Assembly: GCA_024400115.1 (NCBI GenBank)
Contig: JAKSNF010000005.1
Coordinates: 30,755 to 94,754 of the forward strand
DNA length: 64,000 nucleotides
Source: Paludibacteraceae bacterium
Lineage (GTDB): Bacteria > Bacteroidota > Bacteroidia > Bacteroidales > Paludibacteraceae
Reading direction: 5' to 3'
The translations under genes and the position numbers were made by a program. How positions within the stretch are numbered: the first letter of the stretch is position 1; every line of letters begins with the position of its first letter. The notes beneath the pieces are model-generated. The model was not told the DNA's origin. It saw nothing but the letters and a program-made list of their open reading frames with translations, and did not search any database. Positions 8,849 to 17,500 of the stretch are shown one piece after another.

Positions 8849-10021
8849 TCAATATTTTTTGTTCCTTATATTATATTTGTCTATTACGTTGCCGTTCTGA
8901 ACGACGAATACTCCCGGATTAGCACGGACGATAGTCTTAAGCATAACGGGGTCGGCAGTGCAGAAGACGCTCTCCCAATGGTTAAACGGAGTCAATCTAT
9001 TAGAAGGTCGTCCGTCCTTGGTATTGAACTTCTGTTCCACTTGATAGCAGAACTCCTCTATTCGCGCATCGGACGCACCCGTTAGGATATAGAACGGTTC
9101 TTGGTTGTTTAAGCATTGATAATACAGTTGTGTCACTTTCTCCATCTGCTTGGTGTCCGCTTTATCAAGGTCGTACATAACGACGAGTGTTACGGGTGTT
9201 TCGGACTCTAATATATCCCATGTTATGTCCTCGTAGTTCATGTTCATGAGTTCAAAGTCGTGAATAGGGGGAACATAACCTTTCTTAATCAGCTTGGAGT
9301 TCTGACGAACGAAATGCCACGTGCTATCCTTGGGATAGTTGTCAAGCGTGAACTCTTGCTCCACTCCTTCCTCATTAGCATAAACGAGACGAATATCGTA
9401 CTGATCCACTTCGGCGTCTTCGGGAATCTCCATGAGTTCGGGGATATTATTGCCTACCTTATAGGGGCGGAAATCCATAATAGGGAGGTGTAGCAAAGTA
9501 TAAATCATAAAGCCAATCACCACCATAACGGTTCCGAACACAATCCACCACTGGTGCATGACCTTCAAGCGAGGTTCGCGTTTATTCCACAAGAGAACAA
9601 TGATCGCTAAAACCAATAGTACGATGTTCTTCCAGAACGTTTGCCAGTTGGTGAGCACGAGTGCGTCTCCAAAACAACCGCAGTCGCTGACGGGATTAGA
9701 GAGGGCTATCCACAGCGTGAGAGGTGTGACGCAGCACATGAACAGCAGTGCAGTCCAAGCACTCAGGCGCGGACGTAAGTTGGCAACAAGCATCACACCG
9801 AGGGTGAACTCAAACGCGATGAGAGCAAATGCTGCCACTTGTGCTAAGATAAGGAAGTTCTCAAAGAACGGACCGAAAGCCGTTAAGTAATCCTCAATCT
9901 TATAGGTTGTTCCCAGTGGATCAACCGCCTTCACAAATCCGGAGAAGATAAAGGTTAACCCCAATAGTGTACGAGCGATAGAGATACTTATTTTGTTTCT
10001 CGTTTCTTGTTTCTTATTCAT
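8849..10021 (-). CDS. DoxX-family membrane protein with C-terminal extension
   Basis: The N-terminal half has four or five membrane segments in the DoxX/MauE pattern ([19 protein letters not shown] near residue 17, and a CGC pair in SDCGCFGD near 115). The C-terminal half (about 190-390) is soluble and looks thioredoxin-like in layout, though no CxxC motif is present. This two-part protein is commonly found beside DUF1599 and tpiA in Bacteroidales; its function is not established. The start overlaps the DUF1599 stop as ATGA. The first codons derive from GTTTCTTGTTTCTTATTC-like simple sequence. Confidence 0.85.
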   Translation of the reverse strand: MNKKQETRNKISISIARTLLGLTFIFSGFVKAVDPLGTTYKIEDYLTAFGPFFENFLILAQVAAFALIAFEFTLGVMLVANLRPRLSAWTALLFMCCVTPLTLWIALSNPVSDCGCFGDALVLTNWQTFWKNIVLLVLAIIVLLWNKREPRLKVMHQWWIVFGTVMVVIGFMIYTLLHLPIMDFRPYKVGNNIPELMEIPEDAEVDQYDIRLVYANEEGVEQEFTLDNYPKDSTWHFVRQNSKLIKKGYVPPIHDFELMNMNYEDITWDILESETPVTLVVMYDLDKADTKQMEKVTQLYYQCLNNQEPFYILTGASDARIEEFCYQVEQKFNTKDGRPSNRLTPFNHWESVFCTADPVMLKTIVRANPGVFVVQNGNVIDKYNIRNKKY

Positions 10022-10569
10022 TGTTGATTCTCCTTTTCCATTTTTTGAATGAGGTAGAACACCGCATAATTGAGCATATCGAAGAGGTTGCCATCAGCCC
10101 CTTCGGAGATGAGCGTCTTATTGTCGTGGGAGGCAATCGACTTATTGCGGTTGATCTTGGTGAGGATGATATCCGTTAGCGATGAACCGAACATCTCGCG
10201 CCAAGCCTCTCCGTAGTCGTGATTCTTGCGCAGCATCAGTTCTTTAGCTTCGTGCATGTACTCGTCGTACAGTTCGGTAGCACGCTCGGCAGACATATCT
10301 ACGCCGTCGGCATAGCCGTGACGCAGTTGGATAAGTCCGATGATGGAGTAATTAACGATAGCCATCAGTTCGCCCTCAATGCTTTCGCCCACAAGGTTAA
10401 CGCCTGTTGTCTCAATCTCGCGGATACGTTTGGCTTTGATAAAGAGTTGGTCATTCACCGTCTGCGGACGCATAATACGCCATGACGGACCGTAATCCTT
10501 CATTTTCAATACATAGATGTGGCGACATTTAGCCACCACTTGATCGTATTCGTTACTTGTGTTGTTCAT
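10018..10569 (-). CDS. DUF1599 domain protein
   Basis: The 183-aa protein contains two related halves, each with a KxxDYG(x)xWR segment (KMKDYGPSWRIMRP near 24 and RKNHDYGEAWREMFG near 114). That is the hallmark of DUF1599, a predicted nucleotide-pyrophosphohydrolase-like or nucleoside-modifying family of unknown role. It overlaps the preceding C10 peptidase by 17 nt and the following DoxX gene by 4 nt, so all three are probably translated from one message. Confidence 0.88.
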   Translation of the reverse strand: MNNTSNEYDQVVAKCRHIYVLKMKDYGPSWRIMRPQTVNDQLFIKAKRIREIETTGVNLVGESIEGELMAIVNYSIIGLIQLRHGYADGVDMSAERATELYDEYMHEAKELMLRKNHDYGEAWREMFGSSLTDIILTKINRNKSIASHDNKTLISEGADGNLFDMLNYAVFYLIQKMEKENQQ

Positions 10570-12715
10570 TACCTAAGATATTGTATTGGTGGTTATTCTT
10601 TTGTAAAATAATCTGTTGTCCGTTGATAACCTTAATAACCTGTTTCGGGGTAGAGTATAGTTCTCCTAAACCATCAGGTTGGAGATAAGGCAAGGTGATC
10701 TCTATTGTTTGGGTCTCGCCTATAGGATGTATTTCTGCTTCTTCGTATGGTGTAACGGAGAAAGTATAAGTTCCTTCAGCAATAGTCAGGGGTGAACTGG
10801 TGGCGGAGATGAAAGCGCTGGCAATTGATTTCTTTCCGCTCTTCACCTCGATTTTGAACTTAGGAGCTTCGCTGACCCAAGTAATGAGCACGGAATACTC
10901 GTCTTCGGTACCTGTCACTTGTAAATCCGTAACGGGGTACTCTTTAGTCAAGAAGAACTCTCCGCTTTTGCCTTGCCAAATGCTTTGGGTCTTGTCCTTG
11001 GTTAAAGGCAGGATATGATAACAATAAACGCCTACCGAGTCGTTCTTAAAGAGGAATGCGGTACTGCTGCTAATCGAATCAACTAAGGTGCGTTTATCGG
11101 ACAGTATCTGAATGTGGAAGAAGGGCGCTTTGCTGTTCCATGTCATATAGGCAAGGTATTCATCTACTTGTACATCCACATCAGACATCGTGAGGTCGAT
11201 ACCACCATTGATGATGATTTGGTCATCGGTGACCTCTAAATGAACACAATAGCGGTTAGCAAAATAAGAGCGTTCTATTTTTTCTTGACCATCAGATTGG
11301 TAACTGAAACAGAGGTCATATTCTCCGCTCGGAAGGTCTTTGGGGAAAACAGCAGACATATCGAATTTGTCCATGCTATAGGACTCTATTTCTTGGTGAG
11401 AATGTTTGAACCAACGAATAAACTGGTCATTTTGATAAATACCTAATCCTACTTGTCCTTTAAAACCCCATAGTCCCCAAACGTCAAGATGCCTCATCTC
11501 AATTAACAATTTGTCTCCTTGGTTAACAACGAGCGATTTGCCGGTATAATACACCGAATCAGTAACTATTTGGCTGGGAGTTTGTACTCCTCCTTCATTG
11601 GGTTTGATATTGACTATCGCTGCAACGAATTGCGTAAACGCTAAGTCCGATGCCGAACCGCCTGTTCCTTGGTTATTGGGGTCTAAAAGGGTGATTAGGA
11701 AATTGCCGTTGGCTACACCGTCCCAACCCCAGTTGATGTGCAGTTTACCATTCTCGTCAATGCCATCGCAAACAAAAGCGTGTCCTTCCCAATTGGTGGT
11801 GTATCCGGTTATAAGGACGGGTTGCTTGAGGAGTAGTTGTTGGTAGAGCATGTTAACGAACGTATCCGCGGGGGAGTAGTCTAAATAATACTCTTGGATA
11901 GATGGATCGTAATCGAAATGCTTAATCATGCGATAAGCCATCTCTACTTCGCTGGCACCGCTGCCGGCAGCAGAGTACTGCATGTCACAAGCCACACCCA
12001 CATGCCACATCAGTTTGGCAACGGCTGTGTCCTGCTCGGGGGTTGTTCTGTAGTAACGGTAGTTGATAGGTAAGATATTGTCCCAATCGTACTCACCATC
12101 CTTGTCATAATCAATCTCCTTACTGCGGTCGTAAGGTAGGGAGTGTTTTCCTTTGGCATGTTTAGGCCATTGGTGAAAACCCATAATCTGTGCCGTAGCG
12201 GTGGCGGTACAACCTACCACACTGCGCGATTTCTCGTTGGGCATGATGGGGCATAAGTAATTATACGGAGCGTCCTGACCCCACTCCATTTCTTTCAATA
12301 GGGGTTTAATGGGCGTATAAGTCTGCTTTGTTTCGTAAGCCTTAACCGTGGGGTGCTGCGCGAGCCACTCTACTTGGGCGGCATAGTAATCGAACCACGA
12401 CTGAACATGTGCCGGCAAATCTTGGGCTACAAAGGCGTTGCTGTTACTATACCCAAGGATAGCGGGACTGTTCGTCTCAGCGGAGACCAACACGAACCCT
12501 TGTTGAGGAGTGTTAAAAACGTAGAACGCTTCACGCTCAAGATTGGGCATGGATTGGGTATAAGCGCATTGTAAAGATACTTGTCCCGGTGCACGATGAC
12601 CCGACTGTGTTTTCATAAACTGCTGCGCAATAACGGCAGCGTCTTCTAATGTTCGTTCCTCGGCAATAGCCAAAACAGGAACCGAGGCTAAGATAAAGAT
12701 TAGTTTTTTATTCAT
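10553..12715 (-). CDS. Secreted C10 family (streptopain-like) cysteine peptidase
   Basis: The 720-aa protein starts with a signal peptide (LIFILASVPVLAIA). A propeptide region follows, then a papain-fold catalytic domain with Cys169 in VVGCTATATAQ and His312 in WEGHAFVCDGID, followed by the INWGWDG tryptophan motif. These are the residues expected for SpeB/interpain-type peptidases, which are secreted by Prevotella and relatives. Residues about 380-690 look like beta-sandwich repeats. The C-terminal tail (KVINGQQIILQKNNHQYN, then ILGNEQHK) matches tails of two other secreted proteins in this window and is probably a sorting or processing signal. It overlaps the upstream M6 gene by 8 nt. Confidence 0.93.
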   Translation of the reverse strand: MNKKLIFILASVPVLAIAEERTLEDAAVIAQQFMKTQSGHRAPGQVSLQCAYTQSMPNLEREAFYVFNTPQQGFVLVSAETNSPAILGYSNSNAFVAQDLPAHVQSWFDYYAAQVEWLAQHPTVKAYETKQTYTPIKPLLKEMEWGQDAPYNYLCPIMPNEKSRSVVGCTATATAQIMGFHQWPKHAKGKHSLPYDRSKEIDYDKDGEYDWDNILPINYRYYRTTPEQDTAVAKLMWHVGVACDMQYSAAGSGASEVEMAYRMIKHFDYDPSIQEYYLDYSPADTFVNMLYQQLLLKQPVLITGYTTNWEGHAFVCDGIDENGKLHINWGWDGVANGNFLITLLDPNNQGTGGSASDLAFTQFVAAIVNIKPNEGGVQTPSQIVTDSVYYTGKSLVVNQGDKLLIEMRHLDVWGLWGFKGQVGLGIYQNDQFIRWFKHSHQEIESYSMDKFDMSAVFPKDLPSGEYDLCFSYQSDGQEKIERSYFANRYCVHLEVTDDQIIINGGIDLTMSDVDVQVDEYLAYMTWNSKAPFFHIQILSDKRTLVDSISSSTAFLFKNDSVGVYCYHILPLTKDKTQSIWQGKSGEFFLTKEYPVTDLQVTGTEDEYSVLITWVSEAPKFKIEVKSGKKSIASAFISATSSPLTIAEGTYTFSVTPYEEAEIHPIGETQTIEITLPYLQPDGLGELYSTPKQVIKVINGQQIILQKNNHQYNILGNEQHK

Positions 12716-14288
12716 TTCCTAAGATATTATAAAGTCGATGATTATATTCAATCCATATTTGTCCGTCTTTCAGGATTTTGGGAGTAGAGGAGTAGGGGAC
12801 TTGGGGAGTAGGGAGCAGGGCATCACCGGTTGGGTCACCCGGTTCGGGATTGAGTGTGATGATTCCCTCTTTCTCCTCGATGGTAATAGGAGCACGATTA
12901 GTGAAAGGAGTAAACGAAGTTACACCTTTATTGCCCGGATAAGTGTCGTTGTTATTGCTTCCCACTGCCGTCTTACCACTACTGGGAATAATGGTATAAC
13001 GCAAGGCATTCGTGTTGTCATTGGGGTTGTTGCTCTTCCAAACATTTTTATTGAATTTAACCTTCCATACGAGCAATCCGTGTCCATCCAATTGAGCCGA
13101 TGGGGCATCCCAGCCTGTTTGTTGGCGGTTCTCAAAGTAATAAACGGTGCTATCGTTATATTGCGTTGCGGAAGTCCAAGCGGAGTTGTGTTCCGTCATA
13201 TAAGCATAGGTCTTGCCATCTGCGGGCAGAACGACGGTTTGGCTATCTTGTAACAACGTGGGTGTTGCCCAACCAAAGAAGAACTTATCAAACGGACTGT
13301 AACTCGGGGGTAGATTGCCGTTATCGTTATAACAGCCTTCACACATTACGTGCCAATATTTGGGTATGTTTGAATAGTAGTAGCTGCTGTTGGTGTTGTA
13401 TAAATCCGCTAACCCTAACACATGTCCAAACTCATGCACCAGCGTTCCTATTCCGCAACGGGCATCGTCATTGTAATATTGCAACTCGTTCGTGCAAGCA
13501 AACATATTGATTTTGACTCCATCAATAGTAGTACTGTCCTTGGTGAATCGTTTGGAAACATATTTGTAATAGAAAACATCATCCATTGTCCACTGCATCG
13601 GCCAAATGCAGTCGTGGTCATTGTCGTACGTCTCGTTTTCACCGTATCCGGCATAAATGATAAACACAAAATCTACTTCCTTTGGATTGGCTAACGCATA
13701 ATTGGAGAAATTGATATTAAATTGCGATTTGGCTTTTCGACAAGACTCAATAATGACATCTCCCATATACTGGTCAAAACCGGAAGCATCGTTTTTGCCG
13801 TAGTAAGCGTAGCAACTATCCAACTCCACCGGACCCACTACATCAAAGTGAGGACAATACTGTCCGTTCGATTGGTCGTTGAAGTACTGCGCTGCGGACT
13901 TATAAGCTCCATTGTAGGTGTAGTTAAGACCGTTGCATAAACTATCCAACTGCGCTTGCGTGTTCTCCGGCTTGAATTTCTTATCCTTGAAGTTGGTTAA
14001 GATAACTAATCCACGTTGGGGTAGGTAAGGTTCGCCTATGTTAGCTGGCATACGATGAGGTGCTCGTTGCAATGCTGCGGCACGACGAACTTGTTGCTCC
14101 TCCGTAAGGGTGGCTTCGGGAGTGGAAGTTGTCCAATGGAAAAACTCGTCACCATGAACATAATAGGTCTCTTGTGTGCCGTCTGCGAGGGTGCGTGTAC
14201 GCGCTCCCGACCAAGCCGGAACGGCATAAACGTCTATACACAAGACACTAAACACCAAACACAAAACATTAAAAACTAATCTTTTCAT
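12708..14288 (-). CDS. Secreted M6 family metalloprotease
   Basis: The 526-aa protein has a signal peptide (LVFNVLCLVFSVLCIDVYA) and the zinc motif HEFGHVLGLAD near residues 285-295, typical of the M6/immune-inhibitor-A group of extracellular proteases. The C-terminal tail KILKDGQIWIEYNHRLYNIL is shared in pattern with the C10 peptidase and with the glycine-rich protein at 21400. The signal-peptide codons are made of TTTAGTGT/TTTGTGT heptamer-like units (14234-14280). The last codons of the tail contain the start of the next gene (AATATCTTAGGAAATGAATAA region), so the two proteases are translationally coupled. Confidence 0.92.
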   Translation of the reverse strand: MKRLVFNVLCLVFSVLCIDVYAVPAWSGARTRTLADGTQETYYVHGDEFFHWTTSTPEATLTEEQQVRRAAALQRAPHRMPANIGEPYLPQRGLVILTNFKDKKFKPENTQAQLDSLCNGLNYTYNGAYKSAAQYFNDQSNGQYCPHFDVVGPVELDSCYAYYGKNDASGFDQYMGDVIIESCRKAKSQFNINFSNYALANPKEVDFVFIIYAGYGENETYDNDHDCIWPMQWTMDDVFYYKYVSKRFTKDSTTIDGVKINMFACTNELQYYNDDARCGIGTLVHEFGHVLGLADLYNTNSSYYYSNIPKYWHVMCEGCYNDNGNLPPSYSPFDKFFFGWATPTLLQDSQTVVLPADGKTYAYMTEHNSAWTSATQYNDSTVYYFENRQQTGWDAPSAQLDGHGLLVWKVKFNKNVWKSNNPNDNTNALRYTIIPSSGKTAVGSNNNDTYPGNKGVTSFTPFTNRAPITIEEKEGIITLNPEPGDPTGDALLPTPQVPYSSTPKILKDGQIWIEYNHRLYNILGNE

Positions 14289-14323
14289 ATCTCAATTTTT
14301 AGCCTAAGGGCACGATTATTATA

Positions 14324-15685
14324 TCATTTCATCAATTCATCATTTATCAATGCCTCTAAGGTCACTTGTTTCTGTTCGCCCGTGAGCATGTTCTTGAGCA
14401 TCACGGTGTTATTGGTCATCTCGTCCCCTCCAACAATAGCTACAAACGGAATCTGTTTGCCGTCGGCGTAGCCCATCTGTTTCTTCATCTTAGCCGGTTC
14501 GGGATAAACCTCGGTGGCGATACCTGCTTTTCTTAGTTCAGCAGCCCAACCTAAAGCGTAGTTCAGTTCCTCTTCTCCAAACGTGGCGAACATAACGCGT
14601 GTGCGCTCCAACTCGTTGGGATAGAGGTTCAGTTCGGTCAGTACATCGTAGATACGGTCAGCACCAAAACTGATTCCCACACCACTCACGCCCGGCAAAC
14701 CGAAGATACCTGTTAGGTTATCGTAACGACCACCACCGGTGATACTACCCATCTGTACGTCCAATGCCTTGACCTCAAAGATAGCGCCGGTATAGTAATT
14801 TAACCCTCGTGCCAAGCATAAATCTAATTCTAAGTTGAAAGTTGAGAGTTTAGAGTTTAGAGAAGCCGTCTGGTTGCGACCTTTGGTCGATAGTTGAGAG
14901 TTTACTAGTTGAAATATCGTGCGTAATTCTTCTACGCCTTTGAGTCCGATTTCGGAGTTGGCGAGGATAACGCTTAGTTGGTTGAGTTTGTCTTCGTTGC
15001 TACCGCTGAGATTGAGAATAGGTTGCAGTTTGTCGATAGCCTCGGGCGTTAGTCCGCGTTCAAGCAGTTCTTTATTGACGTTCTCAATGCCGATCTTATC
15101 TAGTTTGTCGATAGCCACCGTGATGTCCATCATCTTATCGGGCTGCCCGATAACGTCGGCTATGCCGGCAAGAATCTTACGGTTATTGATATGAAGTGAG
15201 ACGCGGATGCCGAAACGGCGATAGACCTCTTGGACTATCTGTATCAGTTCCATTTCGCAAACGAGCGATTCGGTGCCAATCACGTCCACGTCGCATTGGT
15301 AGAACTCGCGATAGCGACCTTTCTGCGGACGGTCAGCGCGCCAAACGGGCTGAATCTGGTAGCGGCGGAAGGGGAATTGCAGTTCCTCTTTGTGTTGTAC
15401 CACGTAGCGAGCAAAAGGAACGGTGAGGTCATAGCGCAAACCCTTCTCGGCGGGTTCGCCTGCTTTCTCGCCTGAGTTCTGAATACGGAATAGCAGTTTA
15501 TCTCCTTCTTCTCCGTACTTACCCATCAGGGTGGACATGTTCTCCATCGAAGGGGTCTCAATCTGTTGGAATCCGTAGAGTGCAAACACGCTGCGGATAG
15601 TGGAGAAGATATAATTGCGTCGCGCCATTTCTATCGATCCGAAGTCGCGCGTTCCCTTCGGAATACTGGGTTTCTGTATATTCAT
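14324..15685 (-). CDS. hisS: Histidyl-tRNA synthetase
   Basis: HisRS charges tRNA-His. The 453-aa class II enzyme has motif 2 ([19 protein letters not shown], 112-130), the histidine-binding [10 protein letters not shown] at 291-300 and GGGRYDNL, and a C-terminal anticodon-binding domain. Residues about 261-285 ([20 protein letters not shown] onward) form a polar insertion just before [10 protein letters not shown]. They are encoded by CTCTAAACTCTCAAC-type heptamer repeats, and the frame is kept. It lies 26 nt after waaA on the same strand. Confidence 0.96.
   Translation of the reverse strand: MNIQKPSIPKGTRDFGSIEMARRNYIFSTIRSVFALYGFQQIETPSMENMSTLMGKYGEEGDKLLFRIQNSGEKAGEPAEKGLRYDLTVPFARYVVQHKEELQFPFRRYQIQPVWRADRPQKGRYREFYQCDVDVIGTESLVCEMELIQIVQEVYRRFGIRVSLHINNRKILAGIADVIGQPDKMMDITVAIDKLDKIGIENVNKELLERGLTPEAIDKLQPILNLSGSNEDKLNQLSVILANSEIGLKGVEELRTIFQLVNSQLSTKGRNQTASLNSKLSTFNLELDLCLARGLNYYTGAIFEVKALDVQMGSITGGGRYDNLTGIFGLPGVSGVGISFGADRIYDVLTELNLYPNELERTRVMFATFGEEELNYALGWAAELRKAGIATEVYPEPAKMKKQMGYADGKQIPFVAIVGGDEMTNNTVMLKNMLTGEQKQVTLEALINDELMK
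14828..14905. repeat. Heptamer repeat inside hisS
   Basis: GTTGAGAGTTTAGAGTTTAG-like units interrupt the coding region just before the histidine-binding motif and are translated as a serine/asparagine-rich loop. A small hairpin-like stretch (GGTTGCGACC) sits in the middle. Confidence 0.8.
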
Positions 15686-15745
15686 TATTTTCTTATTTAA
15701 CTTTCAACTATCTAACTTCTTTTAACTTTCAACTTTAAACTTTTC
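15686..15745. repeat. Heptamer-like spacer overlapping the waaA 3' end
   Basis: TTTAACTTTCAACTATCTAAC-like units span the gap between waaA and hisS and run into the last codons of waaA, which read SLKLKVKRS. Confidence 0.65.
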
Positions 15746-16953
15746 AGCACGCTCTCCGTCGCCCCACATTCGGACTCTACGTAAGCTTTGGCTTTGCTAC
15801 CCATTGTGGTTTGGTTATCGAATGCCTTGTCGAGGCGGTTGCGTAACTCTTCGTAGTTGCGGATGCCATAAGCCGCTCCGGCAGCAATCAGTCCTTTGGC
15901 TTCACGGAAATGTTCGTGCTTAGGACCGAACAACACGGGAATACCATAAACGGCAGCCTCTATCGTGTTGTGAATACCTGCTCCGAATCCGCCACCTATA
16001 TACGCCACATCGGCATAGCGGTAGATAGAGGATAGCAGTCCCATCGTGTTCACTACCAATACTCGTGTGTGGCTTATGTTCATGGGGGTCGCCTCTGTAT
16101 AACGAACGAACTTACCCTTGAAGATCTCAAAGATACGGTGCATATGTTCGTCGTCTATCTCGTGCGGAACGAGCACCAGTTTGACGTCCGGTCGCTCCTC
16201 TATGTAACGTGCCAGCAACTGTTCATCCTCGGGCCACGTACTGCCGGCTATTAACACCTTAAACTTTTGAACATCTCTAAACTCTAAACTCTCCACTCTA
16301 AACTGTTCCAATAGCGGCAACGCTTTTGGAACTTGCGCAATGGCGCTCACGCGGTCAAAGCGGGTATCGCCTGTCACTTCCACGTTTTCAATGCCAAATT
16401 GGGCAAGCAGTTGTTTGGAGTTCTCGTCTTGCACAAAGAGTTTGGTAAAGCAGTGGAGTAGGTTACGATAGGGCTTTCCCCATGGTTGGAAGAAGAGTTG
16501 ACTCTTACGGAAAATAGCGGAGATGATATAAGTGGGGATAGCGCGCTTATGCAGTTCCTTGAGGTAAGCGGGCCAAAACTCGTACTTGACGAAGATTGCC
16601 ATCTTCGGTTGCACTAAGTCTAAAAACTCTTTGGCATTGCGACGCGTGGCAAAGGGAAGGTAGAAGACGCCATCGGCTTTGTCGTAGTTCTTACGCATCT
16701 CATATCCCGATGGCGAGAAGAATGTCAAAATGATTCTTGTTTCTAGTTTCTCTCTTCTTATTTCTTCAATAATAGGTCTTGCCTGCTCAAACTCCCCTAC
16801 AGAAGCGGCGTGGAACCAGATGCAGTCCTTCCACATCTCGGGAGGTGCCTTGCGCAACAAACGCAGGGTATTGGCTTGTCCCTCTAATAGCAGTTGGGCT
16901 TTCTTATTACCCATGAGTGCAGCCAATCGTATCAATAAAAAATATATGTGCAT
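15712..16953 (-). CDS. waaA: 3-deoxy-D-manno-octulosonic acid transferase
   Basis: WaaA (KdtA, GT30) adds Kdo to lipid A precursor at the inner face of the cytoplasmic membrane, so the cell is a Gram-negative LPS maker. The 413-aa protein has an N-terminal hydrophobic segment, the catalytic ASVGEFEQA near residue 51, and the CMP-Kdo-binding C-terminal GGGFGAGIHNTIEAAVYGIP and GPKHEHFREA. Residues about 214-232 (RVESLEFRDVQKFK) are an in-frame insertion encoded by TCTAAACTCTAAACTC repeats. The promoter at 16979-17010 lies 26 nt before the start. Confidence 0.95.
   Translation of the reverse strand: MHIYFLLIRLAALMGNKKAQLLLEGQANTLRLLRKAPPEMWKDCIWFHAASVGEFEQARPIIEEIRREKLETRIILTFFSPSGYEMRKNYDKADGVFYLPFATRRNAKEFLDLVQPKMAIFVKYEFWPAYLKELHKRAIPTYIISAIFRKSQLFFQPWGKPYRNLLHCFTKLFVQDENSKQLLAQFGIENVEVTGDTRFDRVSAIAQVPKALPLLEQFRVESLEFRDVQKFKVLIAGSTWPEDEQLLARYIEERPDVKLVLVPHEIDDEHMHRIFEIFKGKFVRYTEATPMNISHTRVLVVNTMGLLSSIYRYADVAYIGGGFGAGIHNTIEAAVYGIPVLFGPKHEHFREAKGLIAAGAAYGIRNYEELRNRLDKAFDNQTTMGSKAKAYVESECGATESVLKSLKLKVKRS
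16258..16312. repeat. Heptamer repeat inside waaA
   Basis: CTCTAAACTCTAAACTCTCC-type units sit in-frame between the two Rossmann domains of the glycosyltransferase. Confidence 0.8.
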
Positions 16954-16978
16954 ATGCGTGTGTAATCAAATTAGCGCG

Positions 16979-17010
16979 CAAAATTACAAAAAAATTTTGT
17001 TATATGCAAA
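16979..17010 (-). promoter_or_regulatory. Bacteroidota-type promoter for waaA
   Basis: On the minus strand, TTTG (17010-17007), a 20-nt spacer and TAATTTTG (16986-16979) match the -33/-7 consensus. It faces away from and overlaps the plus-strand promoter at 16996-17026. Confidence 0.85.
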
Positions 17011-17026
17011 AAAAAGTGTAATTTTG
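16996..17026 (+). promoter_or_regulatory. Bacteroidota-type promoter upstream of structured leader and tsaD
   Basis: TTTG at 16996-16999, a 19-nt spacer and TAATTTTG at 17019-17026. Transcription would enter the 470-nt non-coding stretch before tsaD. Confidence 0.82.
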
Positions 17027-17500
17027 CAGCCGATTTCAGTGGAAATTAACATTTTGTGCTCATTTTGCCTCGTCATAGCGTTGTCTGAGGTCTTTGTAAT
17101 CTCCCGCAGATTACGCAGATTTGCTGCCATGGCAACAAGCCTCGCCTTTTGCTTTTATTCGGGCGGCTAAAGCACGCCCTCGGCCCGTCGCCTACTGCTC
17201 GACACGACGGAAAATCCGGTGGGTTCTCCGGGTAGTGTCTCGCAGCATTGCTCCTCAATTACGCAGATATAATTATATAGCGTAATATAAGGAGGTGGCA
17301 GGAAAGTGCTACAGGAACCTCATAAGAGGCGAACTCGCACTGACGGCCAACCGACGTAGCCCTACCGAAGGATAGGGCGGAAAAATAGAAAAATCTGTTT
17401 AAATCAGTATAAATCTGCGGGCGCAATAATACCGCGAAATATGCGTAATAGCGAAGCGAGCGGGAGATAAAAAATCGTAAATAGTCAAATCGTAAATATA
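17027..17500 (+). ncRNA. Long structured leader or non-coding RNA before tsaD (tentative)
   Basis: No protein gene is convincing in this 474-nt stretch, although a strong promoter precedes it. The region 17294-17352 folds into a nested structure: GGT-GGC (17294-17299) pairs with GCC-A-ACC (17346-17352), enclosing AGTGC/GCACT (17305-17309 with 17337-17341), which encloses CCTC-ATAA-GAGG (17318-17329). A second hairpin GCCCTACC-GAA-GG-A-TAGGGC follows at 17359-17378. ATTACGCAGAT occurs twice (17111 and 17259 areas), and AAATCTGCGGG-type words common in Bacteroidota spacers occur near 17410. It could be an ncRNA, a leader controlling tsaD, or a decayed mobile element. No known RNA family was recognised. 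Confidence 0.4.

Noticed and set aside
17294..17378. RNase P RNA, SRP RNA or tmRNA
   Set aside because: The hallmark blocks (GAGGAAAGTCC and ACAGAAA contexts, the SRP GGAA tetraloop core, a tmRNA tag ending in ALAA) were not found on either strand.
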